Assembly: GCA_035222895.1 (NCBI GenBank)
Contig: JAVYIG010000171.1
Location: forward strand, 669,501 to 733,500
DNA: 64,000 nt
Source: Strongylocentrotus droebachiensis
Lineage: Eukaryota; Echinodermata; Echinoidea; Camarodonta; Strongylocentrotidae
Direction: 5' to 3'
Below, in pieces: positions 37,401 through 49,100 of the stretch. The position numbers and the translations under genes were made by a program. A model generated the notes under the pieces. It worked only from the letters and a program-made list of their open reading frames with translations. It did no database searches and was not told the DNA's origin. Each line of letters starts with the position of its first letter. The stretch's first letter is position 1.

Positions 37401-40400
37401 CAGGGACACTCTAGTATCAAGTTTGGTGGTATTTTGTCAAAGGGTCTCTGACATATCAAGAATACATGCTCGTAATGCTAAGCCATGCAATCTTTCACCT
37501 CCGGACCACAACATCATTAGCAACCAAATGAGTCCAAAATGTTAAGTTCCAACCAATCCTCAAGATAGCCTAAAAACATGCCACATGGACAAATTAAATC
37601 GAGGCGATTAAGAGTCTTGCATGCAATCATGCAACAATGAACCTCATTTGACCTTTGAGCCAATAAAGGCCAATAAAGGGCATCTACCAATCAAGTTTTG
37701 TTACAAACAGATGCAGGGTTGGAAAGTTAGCAACCCTTATTGATTTTTGCAGGTAAGATTTCACATTAGACTTCATTCAAATTTTTGTACAGTCACGGAG
37801 GATGGACGGAAGGACGCCATTTGGATCCCTTAGTCTCTGCTCGAAAAAAAGCAGTTCTCAAGTCAGACAATCCCAATTGTTCACTACAGAGGATAACATG
37901 GATTTCTCTAATCGGCCTAGTCTCCTAGCTGGCTACGATCACATCAACTTGTGGTGGAGGAAATGGTGCAAGCCGGTGCCTTGTGTGTCTAGGGTCATCA
38001 GGGAGCAGAACAGCCTTCGAGAACAGTGGTCCTTGGTCCTGTTCTCTGCGTTCCAGTATCGCACCGATGAGTCCTTGTACATAGGGGTAGGTCTTGGGGA
38101 CCTTCTCCTTCCGGGCCACGTAGTTGTTGGCATGCTTTAACAATACTGCAACATATCTGTATCATAAAATAAAAGAACATGCAAAATGTAACAAGTTGCA
38201 TTATATGCACACTCATTCTTGTCAATTGGAAATGATTCATATCTCTTAATTTATCAATTTGATATGTTGGGTCAATAATGATCTTTCAAACTACTGTACG
38301 TCACTGTGTTCTAATAAGTATATTATTACACTGAATCCAAGCCCACATTTAGGGTCCAAAATCAGCAGCGTGATTGACAAACCATCAGCTTACAGTCCGT
38401 AATCTACATAATTGAGATGTGCGTCGTGTACAGGGACAAGTTCTTTAGATGACGTCATATTTTGGCGATTTAAAAGGGGCGTTCCCAGGAAGGACAATTA
38501 GATATTTACTAATTTCCCCAAAATTGATAAATTTCATGGGAAAGAACTGCCAATTCGGATTGCCTTGTCCAACTACACAAGGAAAACAAAAAATCTTTTT
38601 TTCTTTCTTTCTAATTTCCACTCACTTTGTATTGCCTTGTTCATCAGTCTGGTCGGGCCTGTCCTTGTGTGCCATGTAGTCGATGACCGCTTGGAAGCAT
38701 ACATCAGTATATGGTTGTGGAAACACTCGAGCATGCTGGTGTGCCTAAGGAATTATGAAAACAAAATAAAAACTGATATAAATGATAGAGCATTTCATTA
38801 TTTTCATACCACAAAATCAATATTGAAAATCCCATGTCATACACATGAGCAAATGAGATGCATTATCTTGACTTGCTGATATGTCCCAATTTTATAGGTC
38901 ATAACAGAAAAAGAGCTCAATCTTGCAAACATGTACGTAATGAACGCATTCTCATTAAATTCCTCTCAATTTACAGAGCCTTTCATACATGTATACAGAT
39001 TCCTACCTGAAGCGAGCAAATCAGCAGAGTAGGCCAAGTTCTCCATGAATTTGCGGTCAAAGGTGACTTGTACTATTCACCTGCTAATTCCCCTACTGCT
39101 GCTTGGAATTTCTTCGCTGGGGATGGATTGTGTTGTCTGTTCTTCATATCTGTAAAAAGTGAAGAAATGAAAGTCATTCACAAAGTAAAAAACATTCAGA
39201 TTTTAAATCACCAAAAGAAATAATTTTGAAGATTGCATTCTCTAATAATTATCACAGCTAGCCAGATTTGGAATTTGCATGACTAATAACTGATGCATTG
39301 GTTCTCTGTCATGTATGTGAAGTCGAGACACTCTTTGGTAGAGATAAATATAGATGAGACAGTCACATCTCAAGCAAGGTATAGTATAACCTTGTCGACT
39401 TTTAAAAAGAGCAGGATGTTTACCCGGTTGACTAGCCCTGCACGTCATCATTACAAAGAAAGTTGCAGTCGTAACGAGGGACATTAAAGGTATTACAAAG
39501 TTTTTGGAAATTTTGAAAATTGGGTGGATAGTGATTCTTTACAATTTTGAAATATTTGGATATCCCTGTGGAGATATTATAAGCACTAGAAAATGTAGCT
39601 CCTAAAACACTTCTGCTTTCGAAAAAAATTGAATATAAAAATTTACCGGTGCTCTCAGTAAATTTTGATAAATTTCAAATAGCTAGCGCCTACGGTTGTA
39701 CAACGGTAGCTGCTACCATAAAAATCTCGGAATACATGTATGTAGTTGTGATATATAATTTCAAAACGGTAATAGCCAATCGGTCAATTGTAGCTCGTTG
39801 TATAGCTTAATTAATATATTGACCTTGAGAGAGAGTTATACCACATAAAGAGATTATTATTTACAATTTCATCACTTTAGACTTGATTTCAACCGCGACA
39901 ACGTTCACTGAATATTGTAGGATGGCATATGCTTCCAATATGTTCATTTGAACCAAATTCATGACCCCATACCAAAACTTTGTATTACCTTTAAAGTAAG
40001 CTTACATGTAGCTTGCATCTCGTAAGAATTAGTAAATCGGTTAAATCATTATTTCCCTTCATAAAGGACAAAGTGTTCCCTTCTTTTGATATTCCAGATT
40101 AAAGCAATTAAATTTTCTAATGATTGGGCAATCGATCTGGCCATGAATATTTCAAGCCACGTGCCGCAGCCATAGCTCGTTGAGCCAGTGGAATCCAAAA
40201 GCTGCACAGCACGATATGCAAAGCGTGGAGTAAGGGTATTTTCAAACTGTAATTGTTCATGATCCCTTGGGACTAGAAAAAACTCGGAGGCTCACTTCGT
40301 GAAATTGGTAAATCTCTGAGTTACCATGGAAACAATGTTTAAATCGCTGTTTTGATCAAGATATTCTTAGAATTTTTGGGGTGAGCTCCTTTACTTTAGG

Positions 40401-42391
40401 GAATATGGAGAAAAACCTGCTCTTTCATATGACACCTGTCACACCTCACTTCTTGAGTATTAGTCACCTTCATGATCACGAGCAGTATTGGTTTGAATCT
40501 CATTTTGGTAATAAAAACATCATTGACCAATTTTGCAATGCACATGGACTGAATAGGGATGTGTGCAATCTATATGGGAAGGATTTTAGCGCACAAAACT
40601 GAGTGCGCGATCAGACACGTAACACCCTAGTAGTAGTAGGCTTACATGTAGTTAGGCATTATTAGTCATGTTTTTATTTTTGTATTTATTTATTTTCCAC
40701 ATATGGGAAGGATCACCCTTTTCAGCTAAAAGTTGGTCTTCAAAGGGGTAGTTGGTACAGGTAGGTATTACCAACTAGTATTAGCAATAACAGGCTAATG
40801 TTACTGTAGTAATTTATATAGACTAGTCTAGACTATCAATATCATGATTCATGAAATCTGAATTAAAAATCCAAGACCAAGGCAAGATATAACAAAACGT
40901 AATTTGCCGATTCCATGCATCTATTCTCTAGACTAGATCAAATTAAAACGGTAGGCCTACCCAGTGCAGTGGGGCGTATATGATATCATTTCAACTTACC
41001 TCTAGTCGCCTGCAGCTGCAGCTCGCGTCCCTGGCCTGGCCTTGTTCACAGCCACTCCCGCGCCTCCTCCGGCCCGGGTGGTCGAGCTGCCATTGCTTGT
41101 TTCTCTCTTCCTCTTACCGCCTTAGTCTTATTCCGATTTAGCGTAGCCTTAGCCGTGTCCCGTAGCTTAGGCTTAGCACTAGCTGAGTCCGAGTCGGCCA
41201 TCGTCCGTGACCTCATCATCCTCCTTTTCCAATCTCGATCTCGTGTTGTCGTATTTCAATCAAAGCTTGTCTAGCGTTCGATCGGCGCCGGTGATAATCT
41301 GATCTGAGTTGTGTGTGTTATACGTGAAGCGTATTGCATTGGAATTGATCAGCTGTAGGCTGTACTAACTAGCGCGCGGCCGGATACCCGCCTGCTAGCT
41401 GCTGTACCAACGAACTCAAACCTCTACTCATTGTAAATACGCTGGTTGTTAAATGACATAGAGGGAGCTAAACACCTAAATTCAAAAAATAAACCGTCGA
41501 AAGTCAAAAGTGATGTCCGGACGTCAAACACTTTTATATAATGTTTTGAAAGCAAATTGCACAACAATTAGAGCATTTGATTTGGAATTATTATCATCTC
41601 CCATGTTTTTTTTCGATGATCTTTCATATGGTACTGAAATAAACCAAATCTGTTTTGGAGGGGCACTTTGGAAATTACCAACACTCAACTATTCCTTTAA
41701 TATAAACAGTAGATAAAGGGAAACACATATTTTAGAAGCCATGTACTTCTTCATCGAGTGCATGCCTTTTGATAAGTTACTGACTGTATTCCAACTATTC
41801 GCCCGTTACAAGTAAATTCAAGTAATTGTACTTTCCAAAAGTAAAATATATGCTGTACGTGTGCAGCAATTATGATTGCATGATGCATAATGCTGTTATC
41901 GGGGCAATATACATTTGGTGGTGAATATAATTATATATACACTGTATAGCGTGATACACATTAACATAATGAGTACATTTTCCCCATCACATACAAATAC
42001 TACTGGTAGCTTACAAGTTACAACAAATACACGGCGCGGCCACTTGCATATAGTGCTGAATCGTATTGTTACTTACTTACTTACGAAGTTAACTTGTAGG
42101 TCTGAGCCTGTTCATCGATCCAGGATTCTTCCATTATTATTTACTATTTCTATCTCAGCTATATAGAAGCAATTAGTTTTAAAAGGTGACAATATAAACC
42201 GTTTATTCTAGGCCTTTTTTTCAAAACATAATGAAAGAATGAAACTTAATTATTCATTTCACTCATAAGATGCAGAGATTTACCTTTTCTTCTCTGCCTA
42301 CAGCTGCGGAATAAACCTTCGAGAATCCTTTCAGGAAACCTTCTGGTATAGAAGATTTCTGAATGTTAGTGTTTATAACGATCAGTGGCAT
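31416..42391 (-). CDS. MIF / D-dopachrome tautomerase family protein, gene 2 (3 exons, ~10.4-kb intron 1)
   Basis: Exons on the minus strand: 42391-42284 (108 bp), 31905-31724 (182 bp) and 31491-31416 (76 bp). They total 366 nt, 121 residues plus stop, with the same phases (0, then 2) as MIF gene 1. Exon 1 reads MPLIVINTNIQKSSIPEGFL, close to human MIF [20 protein letters not shown], with the catalytic proline kept. Exon 2 aligns from AINCSLFSGVEMIKNGTDDP. Exon 3 reads FNVVFLTPGRDEIGTSTGLL and ends CDKK. The usual double glycine after the VPDQ loop is changed (IKNG), the Lys32 position is Arg and the CALC cysteines are not kept, so tautomerase activity may differ. Exon 1 is far from exon 2, but no nearer MIF-type exon 2 was seen and the phases agree. 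The alternative is two partial genes. The intron contains several mobile elements and a decayed gene. Confidence 0.75.
32540..33340. repeat. Degenerate minisatellite of GCCCCTTTTC-type units
   Basis: Many imperfect units of roughly 30-45 bp contain TGCCCCTTTTCATCTCTGAT or variants, running from about 32540 to 33030, with a few more units near 33260-33310. The unit boundaries are too diverged to count exactly. It lies in MIF gene 2 intron 1. Confidence 0.7.
34135..34285 (+). mobile_element. LINE fragment, C-terminal end of a reverse-transcriptase ORF
   Basis: The translated segment FCISFVGTKLWNDLPDEIRL matches the usual C-terminal signature of Jockey/CR1/L2-group non-LTR retrotransposons (variants of GPKLWNSLPEEIR). 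The rest of the element is missing, as in a 5'-truncated insertion. Confidence 0.65.
34337..34557. mobile_element. MITE family E, copy 1 (221 bp)
   Basis: The ends are GTTTCATTCCAAAAGGAGC on the left and GCTCCTTTTGGAATGAAAC on the right. The inverted repeats extend to about 28 bp with one mismatch. There is no coding capacity. A second copy lies in opposite orientation 157 bp downstream. Confidence 0.85.
34714..34945. mobile_element. MITE family E, copy 2, inverted and rearranged
   Basis: It starts with the same terminus, GTTTCATTCCAAAAGGAGCT. From about 34800 to 34940 it is the reverse complement of copy 1, including TATAACAACATGAAGGTACA and CTAAAGGGAAAGTGGAGAAA. The terminus is duplicated in a short local rearrangement at 34714-34800. 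Confidence 0.8.
35699..36015. mobile_element. MITE family D, partial copy
   Basis: It is similar over about 300 bp to 58233-58521, for example TAGTCCCATATACATCTTTC and GATGATCAACCTTTTCTGAT, and ends ACTGGTTTTATCTTTAA. The left end seen in the complete copy is absent here. Confidence 0.8.
38450..38457. promoter_or_regulatory. CRE-like palindrome, isolated
   Basis: A perfect TGACGTCA lies inside MIF gene 2 intron 1. No promoter or first exon was recognised beside it, so it may be a chance match. Confidence 0.15.
39484..39994. mobile_element. MITE family B, copy 2 (complete ends)
   Basis: It runs from TTAAAGGTATTACAAAGTTT to AAAACTTTGTATTACCTTTAA, perfect inverted termini with TTAA at both borders. 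Same orientation as the copy at 29076. Confidence 0.9.
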
Positions 42392-43124
42392 GATGTCTTT
42401 TCAAAGTAAAAGTCTTTTTGCAAGATAAATTAGACCCAGGATATATGTACAACGAGATTGAGACGTCGAGTCGTGCACGCATTCGCCGGGTATACTAAGC
42501 ATACAGACAGCTATACAGACGGACCTGCACAGTTTACAATGAAACGTACGATTTAAATCAATGATATAACACGGTTCGGAAAGCGGAAAGAACAGTATTG
42601 TGCAGTGAATTTTCACTCATCAAACAGAATCCATTCAGATTGACCTGGGATTACCTGGAGGGTTGGTGTTTGCATATTGAGGTGCATGGGCAATTGGGCA
42701 TGGCGAAACGTTTTCATTACTTTGAGTAAAGATACGCAAATGAAGTAGTGTTCTCATAATTTTATTTTCTACTCTCTGTCTGTCTGTCTCTCTGTCTCTG
42801 TCTCTGTCTCTGTCTCCGTCTCTCTCTCTTTGTCTCTCTCTCTCTCTCAAATTCGAATACAAAATCTTTATACGATTCTACTAGAAATTGCAGATTGACC
42901 GAAGAAATTTTGAAAAAGTTGTCAATGAAAACAATACTTCAGTACCGCGAAAAATTTGGTCAATTAATTTGTAGTATCAACAATAATTTCCTAATGATGT
43001 TTTTCCTTCAACTCTCGCGAAATTTGTGAATATATTCGGTTGTTGCTTGAAAGTAGACTAGCTCTACGTGCGTGCTGCATGCTGACTTTTATTTTCGTCT
43101 TTTCACGAACTATATCTGATCATC
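42392..43124. promoter_or_regulatory. Shared upstream region of MIF gene 2 and CWF19L1 (divergent pair)
   Basis: The start codons of MIF gene 2 (minus) and CWF19L1 (plus) face away from each other across 733 bp. A CT/GTCTCT simple repeat at 42772-42850 lies in the middle. No clear TATA box was picked. A bidirectional promoter is likely from geometry alone. Confidence 0.5.
42772..42850. repeat. CT / GTCTCT simple repeat in the divergent promoter region
   Basis: About 80 bp of CTGTCTCT-type words. It lies roughly midway between the two divergent start codons. Confidence 0.85.
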
Positions 43125-46100
43125 ATGACGCAATCACCCCTTAAAATGTAAGTATTTGTTATTAATGATGTACTAGCATTAGTATTACGTCAAATAACTG
43201 TTAGAATGCAGTAACATATACCGTTTATTTTATCATTTTGCTGCTTTATATAAACCAATCTGACGTTATGTAGTCCCAGACGTCGATATCGGTGTCAAAT
43301 CCGGCAAGCAGAAGGAATGTTGTTGTTGTGTTGTGTTTTACTTTTGGTTTATTGGCGATTAGTCAGTAATTTGACTATTGTCAAATGAGGTAGGGAAGGA
43401 AATAAGAAAAAAAGAGAAAATAAAAGAAAGAATCGTTTTTTTTTCTTCCACCAGGTGTCGTATATCTTCAGAGTTAAAGAAAAAATGAAAAAGAAAAAAA
43501 GTTTCAACGAATTGGAGAAGAAGAATCTTAGTGAGATAATGAATACGAAGCGGCATGCAGCACTTCGCCAAAATAGATTGACAATATTATTTCTGATTAA
43601 GTTTCAATGTATTTTTTCCAACATCTGTGAGTTGAATTGATTGTATTGACTTGTATTGCTATTAAATCAAGGTGTCATCAATTTTTTTTCTTGATAAGTT
43701 AGTGAATTCTATTATTCTAGTAAGTTTTGTACAGTGGTGTTTGAGATGAAAGTTTTGAGAATCGATAGAGGGTGTCTTTTAAAAAAGTTGTTATTAATCA
43801 CAAAGAATTACTAATGGCAATGCGGATATGACATGGTTTGATTTAGTGCTGTAGTCAAACGTTTAACCGTCCGGTATCCGACCGCCCATGGCGGATTCCG
43901 TTTTCAATTGGACGGTTTCGTTTACCCGTTTTTTTTTTGTTTTTTTTTTAAATTTTAAATTTTAAATTTTTTTTTTTTTTTTTTTTTTAATATATATTTT
44001 TTTTAAGTTTCGATTTATGCCCCTACACCTGGCACTATGCCTGGCAATGTCTCCCAGCTCAGTAATCTGTGTGTTGACTCACCACTCTGAAACTAGAACA
44101 ACACTCCAATTTGTCTGTCATCTTGGTTTGAAAGTAATCTTTGTAATACTAATAGATCTCAATATGTAATTTATAATAATAATTCATCCAACTTTAACAC
44201 ATGGCCTACCACAAGGTTCTATCCTAGGTCCTCTACTGCTTTTACTTTACATTAATGATCTTACACATTCCTCTAAAATCGACATTGTTACTATTATTTA
44301 AGACAAGTTCACAAGCACAAATGAAATTCCTTCCCGCTTTTTCACACGGACCTGGCTTGCTGCCGACAGAGTCTTTTTTTTTTTTTTTTAATTTTTTTAT
44401 AAATAAATCGTTTAACCGAAAACCGTCCGGTTTTGACTGGCGGTTAAACGGAATTGGAGATATCCGTGATGTTACAGCACTAGTTTGATTCGATGTAAAC
44501 ATAGTGGTCTATATATAAACATGAAGTTAAAACTTCACCCCAATAAAACAATTAACAACATTGGATTTGTCACACTGCTTTAGTACATACCCCAAAATGC
44601 CAAAATCGATGCAAGTAGCCTGTATGAATGAGTTTGCTAACATTACTCATCTGATGACACTATTCAGGGTCTTTTGAGAAATGAAAAATAAGCAAATGTT
44701 GAGTTTCCAAGATAAAAATATTTTTCTACTCATTTTTCTTTTTAAAGGTAACAAAGTTTTGGGATGGGGTCATGAATTTGGTTCAAATGAACATATTGGA
44801 AGCCTATGCGATCCTACAATATTCAGGAATCGTTGTTGCGGTTGAAATCGAGTCTTAAGTTATAAAATTGTAAATAATAAACTCTTTATGTTATATAGCT
44901 CCCTCTCAAGGTCCAGATATTAATTAAGCTATAAAACAAGGTTTCTTGACTAAAATCGACCAATTAGCTATTCCCATTTGGAAATTATATATCACAACTA
45001 CATGTTCTGAGATTTTCATGGTCACAGCTACCATTGTACGGCCGTAGGCGCTATTTGAAATTTATCAAAATTTAACGGGAGCACCGGTAAATTTTTATAT
45101 TCAATTTTTCTCGAAAGGAGAAGTGTTTCAGGGTCTAATTTTTCTTGTGCTTATAATACATCTACAGGGGCATCCAAATATATCAAAATTGTAAAGAATC
45201 ACTTTCCACTCAATTTTCAAATTTCCGAAAACTTTGTATTACCTTTAATAAAATAGCAATCCTGAACCAGTCCAGCGTGACCCACATTTAACACCTATTG
45301 TAGAAAATTCCACAGGTAATGTTATGTGTGGATACAAGTTTAACGTAGATAATCTTGTTCATGGGTTAAAATGTAATCTACTTGTTGCATTAAAATTTAA
45401 CTGATGTAATCCCTTAAAAGCAAATGTGAACAAAAGAGTTACAATTACAGTTACATACCGGTAGACCATATTCTTACTCTTGACTCTTCCAGTACTGTAA
45501 CAATGATTATGAGTAGAAAGTAGAAAAAAATAACATGAAGACAAAGTTTGATCTAGTGGTTTATATTGTAAATGCAAATGTTTCACTTGCAGGAACACTT
45601 TGAAATTACTGATGGGTTTTCTGACATTTTAGATTAAACTGGAGGAATCATGCTTATCATTATATTTGATAATCTTGTAACGGGATGATTGGTCTGTCGC
45701 AGAAGGCCAGTCTAAAAGACCCATTTCAGGATAATTGTTTTGTCAGTTATTAATGCTTTTAACTATTCTTAAATTACCCTCATGATTTACAGCCTTGCTT
45801 GTGGAGATGTAGAAGGAAGATTTTCGCAGCTGTTTTCAAGAGTAAGAAATGTTGTGAAGAAAGCAGGTCCATTTGAGGTGAGTAGAAATATATGATTAAC
45901 AGAATAGATCTTGACTTTTTGTTTTATTTTGAACTCTAAATCCAATAAAGTACCTCCCCCCCCCCCCCTCCCCTTCGAAAAGACAATTTACTTAAATTCA
46001 GTGATAGACCTTATTGATATTATCTTTATTTTTTTTAAATTTGACAAAGGATATTCATTTAAGTTCTTCATTGTCTCTTCACCTTTTTCAAACTCAAAGA

Positions 46101-49100
46101 TCAAAAAGAAAATACCAGCATGTGCAGTTTGTCTTTTCTTTCTGTTTGTAATACACATAGTTTATGATCGCATATTATTTATAATTAGATTCATCAATGT
46201 TCAGTTACAGATAAAGATAAGAGTTGAAATTTGTTGTGTCATGAGGTAGACAAAGAGATTAATGTTTAGTTTCCTACCACACATACCTACATTGATTTCA
46301 CATTATGACACCATACTATAGATGCTGCTGTGTGTAGGTAACTTCTATGGTACAAGTGAGACTGCTCTGGCCGATTGGAAGATGCTTCAGTCGGGAGAAC
46401 TCAAAGGTGAGTTAGCTTGGACATGCCACTTAACCCATTGGCTATTGAATTATCTAATTTCCATAGGCTTAAAACAGCGTCCCCCAGGTTTCAGTAAGCA
46501 ATGGGTTTAATTGGTACCAAATTGCGTCAATTTGTATCAACATTGTGCTGATTTCATTAGAACTATAGACTCAACCATTGAAATATGTTTCTCCTTATAT
46601 TATTTTAAGTAGATTCTCAAGACATACACTCATGCACACATTGTAGGCTTTCCACCTGTGATTTGGGTACCTGCTCTTGCAACAGCTATTCGATGGTCAG
46701 TTTCCTACACTGTTCAAGTTTTCTAACGTTGATCCTGAACCAAACATTATACCCAACCTTAACCTTAGTCATTTTGACAAAATAAAAGCCCGGAGCAATT
46801 CTCATCAGGGCATATCGAAGAGCACTGTGACTTGATATGAGTCATATTGCTAATCTTGTTCATGTATGTTTATTTTGTTATTATTTGTACCCAGTGCCTC
46901 TACCAACGTACATACTGGGACCCAACCACCCGGACCATTCCATCTTCTTTGATAACAAGGAGGGAGGTGACGTATGTGAGAATCTCACTTATCTTGGTAA
47001 GAATGCATTGCAGAGTTAACCCGGCTTTTGTTGTTATTAGTATCAATAATCTAAACAAGGGTCTTTATGAAATAATGCTTGTGTTATATATGTGGGTTTG
47101 CGCGATTTCAAATACCTTCAATAATATGTGCTTTGTGGAAATCAGCATTTTTGTTAAATGTTCAATATTCAATTGTTTTACACTATATTTTTGATTACTT
47201 GAGTAGTGTATAAAGGTTAGTATTGAAATACCTAGAAACCCTTATGTATCTACAAAATTAATTTAGGAACTTTACATTAATCTTGATCTAAGGAGACACG
47301 AACGAAGGATCTGAAAAAAATTAATTGTATATTTTATCACTGTGTCTATTTTTGACACTTTTGTCTTATCTAACCATCCATTTGTCTTTTTTCTCTGCTA
47401 TCTCTTTCTTTCTTTATGTTTCTCTTTTTCTTCACTTTGTGAATATCAGTAGCCAATTTGTTCACCCTTTGAAAACTGAATTTATGAAAATTCAGTATGA
47501 ATCTTAATGGAAACACAAAAATATCCAAACTTGAAGCAATCTTCAGTGGATTAAATGACGATTCATTTTAATTCATGTAAACAAATATTGAGTGGGAGTA
47601 TTTGGGTTGAAATTTTATAAAACTGGTAAAAAATTTGAGATAAAATATAACAATTCTTCACAATTCAGGTAATCGAGGTATTTACTCCACCGCATCAGGA
47701 CTACAGATAGCATACTTAAGTGGGGTGGAGTCAGGAGGAGGGGCTGATGATGGATGTCACTTTAGCAGAGCAGACATTGATGCTCTAGGCCTGCCTCTCA
47801 TCTCTAATAGCAAATTCAAAGGCGTAGATGTTCTTCTGACATCGCAATGGCCAGCTAATGTCACACAGTATACTCGTGATGCAGTAAGTTCTCCCAAGGA
47901 TCTACAATTATATGAGATAGAGAAGAACTCCTCACGGTTGGCTACTAAGAAAGGTCAAATGATTTGATGTCTAGCACAAGCATCCTGTTTTCAATTCAAT
48001 TCAATTCAATTTAATGTATTCAAGTCCATTTAAAAAAAGTACATTGAAAACACATTTTGCATTGAAAACATAATTACATCTCGGCTACATAGTATACACT
48101 GAACTTTAAACACAAGAGTAAAAAAAATGAACATGTTTACAGCAAAGAAATAGATAATGAACATGAAATGGGTGATTGCAAAAGAACCGAATAAAGGTTC
48201 TGTCGAGGCAGTCCCCAGCCTAATAAAATACCTAAGTTTTTACTGATAAAGTATTAGAAAAGCATAGTGACAATATGGCAAAAAAAGAGTTTAAAAGATA
48301 TACAAATTGGGATGGATTAATTATTTTGTAGAGTGTGTGAATAAAAAAACCCTGAAGTTTTGATTTAAAAGAATGTTTTCCTGCCCCTTGTGACAGAGAC
48401 AATTTTAAGAATCTAGCTGCTTCTCTGCATAAGTGCGAGCCATAAAATTATTTATACTTTTTCGGTGAACATTTTCAATCCTTTTAACCCTTTACATTTA
48501 TGAGCTGCTTTCTTGGGTATATCTTCAAGAGAAAGGGAAATGTCTTCATCCTTGTCCAAATTTGGACAAGCTTTCATTTCCTAAACTTTCTCTTGTTCTT
48601 CTAACCCGAGAAACTTTCCACAATGGCTATTGTGAATTGATGCACAATAAATGTATATAATTAATATTTATAAATATGTAACAGTTTCTGTCTTGTTTAA
48701 GTCATTCCAAATATATTCAATGAAAACATTGAATGACAGAGTACATCAATATATGTATTGGTTTCTTTAATGTATCTATTATGTATTAAACAGGAAAGCA
48801 TGAAACCTACACAACCATCCTCACTGATTGGTGACTTAGTGTTGGCCTTGAGACCTCGATACCACTTTGCTGGCTTGCAGGGTGCGTTCTATGAGAGGAC
48901 ACCTTACAGGAATCACAGGATGTTAGCAGAGAGCACCAAACACGTCACAAGATTCCTAGGGCTTGCCAAGGTTGGAAATCCTGACAAGAAAAAGGTAAAC
49001 TAGTTTGACATGTCTCAATTATTCTGTAGAAGTGGGCTATATAATCTGACAATATTACTGTACAGTATGCAGTAAAATTTCAAACCTGGCAGGAGACAAC

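Larger units (their letters stand above)
37925..41201 (-). pseudogene. Decayed multi-exon gene of an uncharacterised metazoan family
   Basis: Several exon-like blocks lie on the minus strand inside MIF gene 2 intron 1. 41201-41118 starts MADSDSASAKPKLRDTAKAT and ends at a GTAAGA donor. About 39149-39006 contains KNRQHNPSPAKKFQAAVGEL and, in another frame, TFDRKFMENLAYSADLLASG. 38744-38626, bounded by CTTAG and GTGAGT, contains HTSMLECFHNHILMYASKR and, in another frame, VIDYMAHKDRPDQTDEQGNT. 38132-37925 reads VARKEKVPKTYPYVQGLIGA and continues to a stop. I recall proteins in marine invertebrates and fish, sometimes labelled P2X7-like, that carry the order FHN.ILMYASKR, then DYN...NRP, then a Tyr-Pro block. 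Frames do not join across the blocks, so the copy is broken. The link between all blocks is inferred. Confidence 0.5.

Noticed and set aside
37802-38140. 112-codon plus-strand frame
   Set aside because: It is the antisense of the block reading KEKVPKTYPYVQGLIGAIL on the minus strand, which has the family-like sequence.
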